From DATKGP01 sp035510775 (GTDB lineage Bacteria; Patescibacteriota; UBA1384; 2-12-FULL-50-11), in assembly GCA_035510775.1 (NCBI GenBank), contig DATKGP010000034.1:1-16815 (forward strand): DNA of 16,815 nucleotides. The letters run 5' to 3'. Positions 11,354-16,815 of the stretch are shown here, piece by piece (position 1 is the first letter of the stretch; every line of letters begins with the position of its first letter). A program made the position numbers and the translations under genes. The notes beneath the pieces are model-generated. The model did not search any database, was not told where the DNA came from, and saw only the letters and a list, made by a program, of their open reading frames with translations.

Positions 11354-12064
11354 ATGCGTGCTAACGGACGGTTAGTTTCAATCGTATCGTTCATCATCGC
11401 TGTGGCGGCCTTCTTGTTGTTGACCTCGGTTGCCATCGTTTGGGCTGGCGGGCTAACCTACGACCCCCGCACCCATACTTTTAACCAAACCTCGATGATT
11501 GTCGTCGACGAAACCGTCAGCGGCGCCCAAGTTTTTCTAAACAACCACCTAATTTCTGAAACTACCCCATATAATATTCGCTACTTAAACCCAGGCGAGT
11601 ACGACTTGAAAGTCTCCAAAGACGGGTTTGTTGCCTGTGAGAAAACCTACACCTTAGCTCGTGGCCAGGTAGCCGAGTTCGCGCCGGTACTGATTGCCAC
11701 TAAACCGACGGTTAGTAAGGTGGCTGCCGCCGACGCTCCCACCTACATTGAATCGAACAACTTCGACTTCGGCTTGAGTTTGTACAACGGCGAGCTGCTG
11801 GATTACGGCACTCTGAAAACTCGTTTTACCGCCTCGCCGGTTCAGGTCCGTCGCTTTGGCGAGAACTATGTTTATCAAACTGGCAACGAGCTACGCTTCT
11901 TGGACTTAAGCTCGAACAACGACACCCTTATCTACGCCGCCCCGACTAGCGCACCGCAGAAAATAGTTATCGATGAAGGTAACTGGCAGGTCTTTATTTA
12001 CAGCGACGACGGAACAATCACCCGAATCGATCTCCAGGTGCCTAGCGCGGCGTCGGCAAGCTAG
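11354..12064 (+). CDS. Membrane-anchored extracytoplasmic protein with a PEGA domain
   Basis: The product has 236 residues when started at ATG 11354, or 239 from ATG 11345. An N-terminal basic stretch (MRANGR) and a hydrophobic segment (VSIVSFIIAVAAFLLLTSVAIVWAGG, about 8-33) act as a signal anchor. Residues about 45-115 form a PEGA-type beta-sandwich: 'SMIVVDETVSGAQVFLNNHLISETTPYNIRYLNPGEYDLKVSKDGFVACEKTYTL' has the 'l.pG.y.l.v.k.Gy' signature. The remainder (about 135-230) reads as beta-propeller-like strands, seen for example in 'YVYQTGNELRFLDLSSNNDTLIYAAP' and 'WQVFIYSDDGTITRIDL'. It is probably a surface-exposed glycan- or protein-binding factor, with function otherwise unknown. It is divergent from mreB, and its last 23 bp overlap the end of the convergent sortase gene. 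Confidence 0.8.
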   Translation: MRANGRLVSIVSFIIAVAAFLLLTSVAIVWAGGLTYDPRTHTFNQTSMIVVDETVSGAQVFLNNHLISETTPYNIRYLNPGEYDLKVSKDGFVACEKTYTLARGQVAEFAPVLIATKPTVSKVAAADAPTYIESNNFDFGLSLYNGELLDYGTLKTRFTASPVQVRRFGENYVYQTGNELRFLDLSSNNDTLIYAAPTSAPQKIVIDEGNWQVFIYSDDGTITRIDLQVPSAASAS

Positions 12065-12773
12065 TGGTGGTTGGGTCGCTCGTCTGAACGCCGGTGGCCG
12101 TGCCGCTAGTTAGACCGGCGCGAATTATCAGGCGGTTTCGTGACGTGCCAACAGGGTAGCAAGTAACCAGCGTTAAAGTCGGCTGGTCTGTCTTTTTCAA
12201 AACCGAAACTTCATTAGGTTTGACGATTTTGTTTTCTGTTACCGAGTAGGTCAGGATTTGGTGCTCGTAACTGACCTGGATTTGATCGCCGGCCGTTAAT
12301 TTATCCAGCAGAGCGAAGATGTTTTTATAGGCTCCGGTATCCCACGGGTAATCGGAGGAATGGCCGACTAAAACGGTGTTGCCAATCTCGCCAGGCAGGG
12401 CGGTGTCTTGATAGTAGACGACACCGTTTTTCAGCTGGCTTTCGATGTCGGCTGCCGCCACGCCGAAGATTATTGGGGCGGTAATGCCGATTTTGCTAAT
12501 AGTGACTGTCGGGTCGTAGACTGGTAGTGGCGCGGCTGGAGTTGCTTGAGTAATTGGTGCTGGGGCGCTGACGGCGGTTGTGTCGCCGATGTTGTAGCGC
12601 AGCCGCTGCCAAAAGGCCGGAAAATTAATGCCATAGAAGCTTACGGCAAAAACCACCACCAGAAAAACCAACGATTGAGCGCCGCGCCGGACATATCGCA
12701 CTGTTCGACTGTAGGCATTGTCGATGCGAAAGATTTTTTTCAGATCTTTTTCGTCAAAAGTTACTGGTTTCAC
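12042..12773 (-). CDS. Sortase (class D/E-like cysteine transpeptidase)
   Basis: The product has 243 residues. Sortases cleave a C-terminal sorting signal and attach proteins to the cell envelope or to each other as pili. A basic N-terminus and one membrane span (about 33-50, QSLVFLVVVFAVSFYGIN) anchor it with the catalytic domain outside. A Pro/Ala/Thr linker (66-85) follows, then the beta-barrel from 'VTISKIGITAPIIFG'. Catalytic residues are His138 (VLVGHSSDYPW), Cys205 (TLVTCYP) and Arg214 in 'GTSRNRLIIRA'. The start codon is GTG at 12773, only 4 nt after the 3' end of tRNA-Leu, with no room for a ribosome-binding site outside the tRNA. No substrate with a clear sorting motif is visible here. 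The adjacent PEGA protein lacks an obvious one. Confidence 0.92.
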   Translation of the reverse strand: MKPVTFDEKDLKKIFRIDNAYSRTVRYVRRGAQSLVFLVVVFAVSFYGINFPAFWQRLRYNIGDTTAVSAPAPITQATPAAPLPVYDPTVTISKIGITAPIIFGVAAADIESQLKNGVVYYQDTALPGEIGNTVLVGHSSDYPWDTGAYKNIFALLDKLTAGDQIQVSYEHQILTYSVTENKIVKPNEVSVLKKTDQPTLTLVTCYPVGTSRNRLIIRAGLTSGTATGVQTSDPTTTSLPTPR

Positions 12774-12777
12774 GTTG

Positions 12778-12860
12778 TGCCGAGAGAGGGAATCGAACCC
12801 TCATGGGCTTGCGCCCGCAGCATTTTGAGTGCTGTGCGTATACCGTTTCGCCACCTCGGC
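12778..12860 (-). tRNA. tRNA-Leu (anticodon CAA)
   Basis: An 83-nt class II tRNA. The acceptor stem GCCGAGG pairs with TCTCGGC, with one G-U pair. The D arm is GCG/CGC. The anticodon stem CAGCA/TGCTG encloses CTCAAAA, with CAA at 12825-12827. The long variable arm has a GGGC/GCCC stem, as expected for Leu. The T arm GAGGG-TTCGATT-CCCTC is normal and the discriminator is A. No CCA is encoded. It reads codon UUG and probably heads the transcript of the sortase gene. Confidence 0.95.
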
Positions 12861-12866
12861 TATGGC

Positions 12867-12898
12867 TTAATTGTACCCCATTTATCTGGTAAAATTAA
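12867..12898. promoter_or_regulatory. Overlapping divergent promoters for the two tRNA genes
   Basis: Rightward: TTAATT (12867-12872), a 17-nt spacer, and extended -10 TGG-TAAAAT (12890-12895), with a start expected near 12902 for tRNA-Ala at 12906. Leftward: TTAATT (12893-12898), a 17-nt spacer, and TACAAT (12870-12875), with a start expected near 12863 for tRNA-Leu at 12860. Each promoter's -35 overlaps the other's -10. Confidence 0.6.
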
Positions 12899-12905
12899 GG
12901 TGTAC

Positions 12906-12978
12906 GGGCCATTAGCTCAGCTGGTAGAGCGCTACATTCGCATTGTAGAGGTCGCCGGTCCGATTCCGGCATGGTCCA
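12906..12978 (+). tRNA. tRNA-Ala (anticodon CGC)
   Basis: A 73-nt tRNA. The acceptor stem GGGCCAT pairs with ATGGTCC and contains the G3-U70 pair that identifies alanine tRNAs. The D arm is GCTC/GAGC. The anticodon stem CTACA/TGTAG encloses TTCGCAT, with CGC at 12939-12941, reading GCG. The T stem is GCCGG/CCGGC and the discriminator is A. No CCA is encoded. The T loop is TCCGATT, so position 55 is C and not the nearly universal U. Confidence 0.93.
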
Positions 12979-13049
12979 CGCGGTCTTGTAACATTGCCGA
13001 CTCAAGACGTCTTAAGCGAATCTTCAGTTGCCGTCGTTAGTTTGTTGGC

Positions 13050-13565
13050 ATGGAAGAAATAAAAGATACTGACGAAGCGAAAAAAGCCGGTGGGTCCGGT
13101 TTTGCTGTCGGAGGTAATACCGGCTCTAAAGAAGACAGATACCGTGAGTGGCGACACTTCCACCACCGTCGAACTTGGATGTTCGGCTGGCTGGTTGTCC
13201 TAGCTCTATTTGTGATTTTGGTTTTTGGCCTGCTCTTTGCTGGCTTTAATGGCCATAGGCGCGAGATGGACGTTGGCAGATTTGGCGAGAATATGGATAC
13301 ACGGATTGGTGGACGAGGTTTTGGAATGATGGGCGGCATGCGCGGAGCCAGAGGCGGTAGTCTAACCGCCAAGGTCAACGCGGTTAACGGCCAAACCTTA
13401 ATCGTTGACGATGCTGGTACGTCCCGTACTATTCAAATAAGTTCGACCACTCGATTTTCACTTAGCTCGACGACCAAAATCGCCACTGGCGATACTATCA
13501 CCGTCATCGGTAGCCAGGATTCGGGTGGAGTAATTCAAGCCGACCTCATCTACGTCAATCCTTAA
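13050..13565 (+). CDS. Single-pass membrane protein with a C-terminal DUF5666-like domain
   Basis: The product has 171 residues. Residues 1-43 are hydrophilic and end in a His/Arg-rich stretch (REWRHFHHRRTW). One membrane helix follows at about 44-66 (MFGWLVVLALFVILVFGLLFAGF), then a Gly/Met/Arg-rich linker (70-103, with GFGMMGGMRGARGG). The C-terminal domain (104-170, 'LTAKVNAVNGQTLIVDDAGT', then 'TIATGDTITVIGSQDSGGVIQADLI'-like strands) has the pattern of DUF5666, a small beta-barrel with 'V.aVnG.tltv.d' and 'GD.V.V.G....G.i.A..I'. With the basic side inside, the barrel lies outside the membrane. It starts 71 nt after tRNA-Ala with no Shine-Dalgarno or clear promoter, so it may be read through from the tRNA. 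The function is unknown. Confidence 0.75.
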   Translation: MEEIKDTDEAKKAGGSGFAVGGNTGSKEDRYREWRHFHHRRTWMFGWLVVLALFVILVFGLLFAGFNGHRREMDVGRFGENMDTRIGGRGFGMMGGMRGARGGSLTAKVNAVNGQTLIVDDAGTSRTIQISSTTRFSLSSTTKIATGDTITVIGSQDSGGVIQADLIYVNP

Positions 13566-13610
13566 GCTCCCTTTCCTCGAACCAAATCCTGTAGTACGCT
13601 AGATACAACT

Positions 13611-14633
13611 ATGGGAGAGGAAATAGTAGTCCTAGACGAGCAAAAGATGCTCGACAAGATTCTAGACCTGCCAAATCAGCTGGAAAGAGCTTGGACTAGC
13701 TACTGGATTAAAGAAATCCCGGTTACTCCTGATGCCTTTGATCGAGTTCTAATCTGCGGCATGGGCGGTTCGGGAATCGCCGGGCAGCTAGCTAAAGAAC
13801 TTTTTGCTGAGGCAGTCAAACCCATCAATGTCTGGGCCGATTACCGGCTGCCTGGCTGGGCTAACGAAAGAACCTTGGTTATTGCCGTCAGTTACTCTGG
13901 CGATACCGAAGAGACTATCGATGCCGTCAAGTTGGCTATCGAGCGAAAATGCCCGTTGCTGCTAATTACTAAAGGCGGCAAGCTCGAGCAACTGGCCAAA
14001 ATTAACAGCCTACCAATATGGCAAGTTGAGTACGACAGCCTGCCACGGGCAGCCATCGGCTGGCTCTACGGCCTGCTTTTAACGGCCTTGGCCAGGCTCC
14101 AGGTAATTAATCTGGCTGAAACCAGTTTTTTTCAGGCTTTAGCCGAATTAAAATCAACCATTTCCGGCAAGACGTTTCCCGACAAAGCCCAAGATTTGGC
14201 GATGACTTTGAGCAACAAGGTACCGATAGTTCTGGCTCATTCGCCGCTTCAATCAGTCGCCAAGCGCTGGGTAACTCAATTCAACGAAAACTCCAAGACC
14301 TTCGCCTTCACCGCCCCAATGCCCGAACTCTGCCACAACACCATAGTCGGTCTAGATTTTGCCGTTCCCGAAAAGCTGACTGTGCTGTATCTGGAAACGA
14401 AATTTGGCTTTTCTCGTAACGTTGCTCGGCAGAAAGTTGTCGCCGAGATATTCGCCGACAAAGAAATTAACTTCACTCCTCTGTCGGTCAGATCGAGTAG
14501 CGCCTTGGCCGAGCAACTACTGCTAATTCATTTTGGCGATTTGTTGAGTTTTTACCTCGCTGGAGTCAACGGCATTGATCCGACACCAATTGAATCAATT
14601 GTTAAGCTAAAAGAAAAACTTTCTAAAGTGTAG
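13611..14633 (+). CDS. Bifunctional phosphoglucose/phosphomannose isomerase (SIS family)
   Basis: The product has 340 residues. It interconverts glucose-6-P or mannose-6-P and fructose-6-P, feeding glycolysis and nucleotide-sugar synthesis. It belongs to the short PGI/PMI type known from archaea and CPR bacteria, not the 550-residue bacterial Pgi. The first SIS domain has 'ICGMGGSGIAGQLA' (48-61) and the sugar-phosphate loop 'SYSGDTEET' (94-102). 'LPRAAIGWLYG' (144-154) leads into the second SIS domain, with 'WVTQFNENSK' and 'PMPELCHN' giving the catalytic pair Glu226 and His242. The C-terminus 'GIDPTPIESIVKLKEKL' is typical. Its stop codon touches the enolase ATG (TAGATG), so it heads a glycolytic operon. 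No good Shine-Dalgarno or consensus promoter precedes the ATG. A TACGCT hexamer 10 nt upstream recalls the lexA -10 but has no -35. Confidence 0.92.
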   Translation: MGEEIVVLDEQKMLDKILDLPNQLERAWTSYWIKEIPVTPDAFDRVLICGMGGSGIAGQLAKELFAEAVKPINVWADYRLPGWANERTLVIAVSYSGDTEETIDAVKLAIERKCPLLLITKGGKLEQLAKINSLPIWQVEYDSLPRAAIGWLYGLLLTALARLQVINLAETSFFQALAELKSTISGKTFPDKAQDLAMTLSNKVPIVLAHSPLQSVAKRWVTQFNENSKTFAFTAPMPELCHNTIVGLDFAVPEKLTVLYLETKFGFSRNVARQKVVAEIFADKEINFTPLSVRSSSALAEQLLLIHFGDLLSFYLAGVNGIDPTPIESIVKLKEKLSKV

Positions 14634-15845
14634 ATGGCCAAAATAACCGATGTCTTAGGCGAAGTCATTCACGATTCTCGAGGCGAGAATACTGTCCAGG
14701 TGACGGTGACTAGCGACAACGGCAAGGTCGGCTCTTCGGCTGTGCCGGCCGGCAAATCTGTCGGTACTTTCGAGGCCAAAACAATCGACCCAGTCAATGC
14801 GGTCGAGATGATTGCCAACGAAATCCGGCCGAAGATAATCGGCCGCGACCCAGCCGAACAAGAAAGTTTAGATCGCTTTTTAATCGAACTTGACGGTACA
14901 CCCGACAAGCGACGGCTCGGTGCCAACACAGTTCTTGGCATTTCTATGGCCGCTTCGCGAGTGGCTGCCCAAGAGCTTAATTTACCACTCTATCGCTACC
15001 TCGGCGGCCTATCTAATCGCCAGGGCTTTACTCTGCCAACGCCGATGATGAACGTCATTAACGGTGGCAAGCACGCCGATAACAACCTCGACATCCAGGA
15101 ATTTATGATAGTGCCCGATAGGGTATCGGGCTACCACAACCAACTCTCGGCCGGCAAACTGATTTTTAGCACTCTCAACCAGCTTATCCGCGGCGAGGCA
15201 ACCACGGTACCTATTGGCGATGAAGGTGGCTACGCGCCCGACCTCGACACCAATGAGATGGCCTTAGAGCTGCTAGTCAACGCCATTAAAAAATCTAACT
15301 ACCGACCCTGGGACGAAGTCTCATTAGCGCTTGACGTGGCTGCCTCTTGTCTGCCGGCTACCTTTGAAATTTCACCGAAGCATTACCTCGGAATGATGAA
15401 CGATTTTCCGATTATTTCAATCGAAGACCCGTTTGACGAAGAGGATTGGAAGTCGTGGCACGATTTTAAAGAGGAGATGGATCGAACTAACTCCTCGACG
15501 AAAAAACTAATGCTGGTCGGTGACGATTTGTTTGCCACTAACCCTGAAAGGCTAAAGAAAGGTATCGAGGAAGATGTCGCCAACGCCATTTTAATTAAGC
15601 TCAACCAAATCGGCTCGGTTACGGAAACAATTCAGGTAGTGGAGATGGCTCAAAAGGCCGGTTATATTGTCATAATCTCGCACCGTTCGGGTGAGACCCT
15701 CGACGATTACATTGCCGACTTGGCGGTCGGGCTCGGCGCCCAATTTATTAAATGCGGCGCGCCCAACGATAGCCATCCGGAAAGAATGGCCAAATATCGC
15801 CGGCTACTCTCAATCGAGCAAGAGCTTCTGGGATATGCCAAGTGA
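14634..15845 (+). CDS. eno: Enolase (2-phosphoglycerate dehydratase), divergent
   Basis: The product has 403 residues against about 430 for most bacterial enolases. It converts 2-phosphoglycerate to phosphoenolpyruvate. The catalytic set is complete: Glu156 (DIQEFMI), Glu197 (GDEGGYAP), Lys322 (LIKLNQIGSVTET), His350 and Lys373 (SHRSGETLDD, then FIKCGAP). The metal ligands are Asp234 (ALDVAAS), Glu264 (SIEDPFD) and Asp297 (LVGDDLFATNP). Departures from the family norm are the mobile loop, which reads VPAGKSVG (37-44) where VPSGASTG is usual (the loop Ser42 is kept), a region after 'DVAAS' that is shortened by roughly 20-25 residues (235-258), and the tail 'GAPNDSHPERMAKY' in place of the usual 'RSER.AKYN'. 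The ATG directly follows the upstream stop codon, so translation is coupled. Confidence 0.94.
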   Translation: MAKITDVLGEVIHDSRGENTVQVTVTSDNGKVGSSAVPAGKSVGTFEAKTIDPVNAVEMIANEIRPKIIGRDPAEQESLDRFLIELDGTPDKRRLGANTVLGISMAASRVAAQELNLPLYRYLGGLSNRQGFTLPTPMMNVINGGKHADNNLDIQEFMIVPDRVSGYHNQLSAGKLIFSTLNQLIRGEATTVPIGDEGGYAPDLDTNEMALELLVNAIKKSNYRPWDEVSLALDVAASCLPATFEISPKHYLGMMNDFPIISIEDPFDEEDWKSWHDFKEEMDRTNSSTKKLMLVGDDLFATNPERLKKGIEEDVANAILIKLNQIGSVTETIQVVEMAQKAGYIVIISHRSGETLDDYIADLAVGLGAQFIKCGAPNDSHPERMAKYRRLLSIEQELLGYAK

Positions 15846-16815
15846 AACCACGGCTATGACGGGTAACGCCACCTCACGCCTGAAACCAGTAATTTTGGCA
15901 ATTCTCGATGGTTGGGGCATCGCCCCAAACTGGGGCGGCAACGCCATATCACTGGCCAAAACGCCGTTTATGAATATGGCCACCCAAACTTATCCGAATA
16001 CCATACTTAAAGCCTCCGGTGAGGCGGTCGGTTTGCCGGCCGGTAACCGTGGTAATTCCGAGGTCGGTCACCTGACAATCGGCGCCGGCCAAGTAGTCAT
16101 GGAGTCACTGCCGTTAATTTCAACCACCATAAAAGACGGTTCGTTTTTTCACTCCGAGGCTCTGATGGAGGCTTTTACTCGAGCCAAAAGTACTGGCCAT
16201 ACCGTTCATATTATGGGTCTGGTCAGCGACGGCGGCATTCATAGCCACATCAATCACCTGGTCGCCCTAATCGACATGGCGGAAAAACTCCAGTCAACCA
16301 ACGTTTGTATTCACGCGATTACCGATGGCCGTGACACCGCTCCGTTCGTCGCTCAAGAATACCTATCACAAATTAACACTTACCTGCGCGAGAAAAAATT
16401 TGGTTCTATCTGCACCGTTGCCGGTCGCTACTACTCGATGGATCGCGACCACCGCTGGGACAGAATTGAAAAATCGTATCGAGCCATGACCGAGGGCGTT
16501 GGCCTAACCGCCCAATCACCGGAAGGAGCGGTGGCGGCCGCCTACCGCGCCGGTTTCTCCGATGAATTTATCCAGCCGACGGTTATACAGGGCGAAGGCA
16601 ACACCTACAAACCGATTGCTGATGGCGACTCGTTGATTTTCTTTAATTTCCGCGGTGATCGAGCTCGAGAAATCACCCAGGCCTTTGTGAAGGAAGATTT
16701 TGACGGCTTTAAACGCAAAAAAGTTCTCAAGGATTTATACTTTGTCGGCTTTGGTTATTATCAGGAAGGCTTGCCTATTCACGTGGCCTTCTCGCCCAAA
16801 GATGTTACTAAGCCT
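15835..16815 (+). CDS. gpmI: 2,3-bisphosphoglycerate-independent phosphoglycerate mutase, 3' end outside the window
   Basis: The frame stays open to the right edge (327 codons of an expected 510 or so). The enzyme converts 3-phosphoglycerate to 2-phosphoglycerate, the substrate of the enolase encoded before it, using two metal ions and a serine nucleophile. Visible are 'LAILDGWGIAPN' (metal ligand Asp25) and 'GNSEVGHLTIGAG' (nucleophile Ser75). Further on come 'MGLVSDGGIHSH', 'HAITDGRDTAP', 'AGRYYSMDRDHRWDR' and 'FFNFRGDRAREI', where most relatives have FRPDRA. I start at ATG 15835, which overlaps enolase by 11 nt, as wecG overlaps its neighbour. ATG 15856 is in frame and equally possible, because the family usually begins only a few residues before 'LDGWG'. 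Confidence 0.93.
   Translation, partial: MPSETTAMTGNATSRLKPVILAILDGWGIAPNWGGNAISLAKTPFMNMATQTYPNTILKASGEAVGLPAGNRGNSEVGHLTIGAGQVVMESLPLISTTIKDGSFFHSEALMEAFTRAKSTGHTVHIMGLVSDGGIHSHINHLVALIDMAEKLQSTNVCIHAITDGRDTAPFVAQEYLSQINTYLREKKFGSICTVAGRYYSMDRDHRWDRIEKSYRAMTEGVGLTAQSPEGAVAAAYRAGFSDEFIQPTVIQGEGNTYKPIADGDSLIFFNFRGDRAREITQAFVKEDFDGFKRKKVLKDLYFVGFGYYQEGLPIHVAFSPKDVTKP

Noticed and set aside
13573..13605. Consensus promoter before the hexose-phosphate isomerase gene
   Set aside because: TACGCT and TAGATA hexamers are present near the ATG, but no -35 with acceptable spacing was found, so it is not listed as a feature.
1..16815. CRISPR arrays, insertion sequences, prophage, toxin-antitoxin pair or defence system
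   Set aside because: No regularly spaced direct repeats, transposase, integrase, toxin or nuclease gene is visible. The AbrB-like gene has no toxin partner next to it.

Overview
The window looks like chromosomal backbone of a Candidate Phyla Radiation (Patescibacteria) bacterium. This is inferred from gene content and style, not from a marker-gene tree. The supporting signs are a hybrid SIS-type phosphoglucose/phosphomannose isomerase next to enolase and iPGM, tightly packed genes, a DUF5666-like membrane protein, a stand-alone AbrB-like protein, AT-rich intergenic repeats of the 'TTTTCAATTATCAATT' kind, and tRNA genes without encoded CCA. No plasmid, phage, insertion sequence or CRISPR hallmark is visible.

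Layout. At 1-500 are the start of a leftward unknown gene, a perfect palindrome, AT-rich repeats and an AbrB-like protein. At 645-3222 is a DNA-damage module, all leftward: lexA, then dinB preceded by a small partner gene. Both transcription units have a promoter whose -35/-10 spacer is filled by a GAAC-N7-GAAC direct repeat, which is very probably the LexA operator. A remnant of a second lexA 5' end, still starting with ATG, lies between the lexA promoter and lexA. At 3222-4665 is a small island of three unknown or regulatory genes (a LuxR-type HTH protein, a zinc-ribbon protein and a two-helix membrane protein). Each has a strong Shine-Dalgarno site and good promoter or terminator signals. 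At 4677-8362 are clpC and nusA (leftward). At 8452-11276 is a leftward mreB - GT4 glycosyltransferase - WecG/TagA glycosyltransferase operon for the cell envelope. At 11354-12773 a PEGA-domain exported protein and a sortase converge tail to tail. At 12778-12978 are divergent tRNA-Leu(CAA) and tRNA-Ala(CGC) genes sharing a 45-bp promoter region. At 13050-16815, rightward, are a DUF5666-like membrane protein and a glycolytic operon (hexose-phosphate isomerase, enolase, iPGM), cut by the right edge.

A recurring theme is leaderless transcription. For the AbrB gene, the lexA remnant, the dinB operon, clpC, mreB and the PEGA gene, the best -10 element ends only 6-11 nt before the ATG. In contrast, the island genes and nusA have normal leaders with AAGGAG-type sites. 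The most noteworthy observations are the alphaproteobacterial-style SOS boxes, the truncated lexA duplicate from which the lexA transcript appears to start, and an intergenic-type repeat inserted in frame inside the dinB coding sequence.
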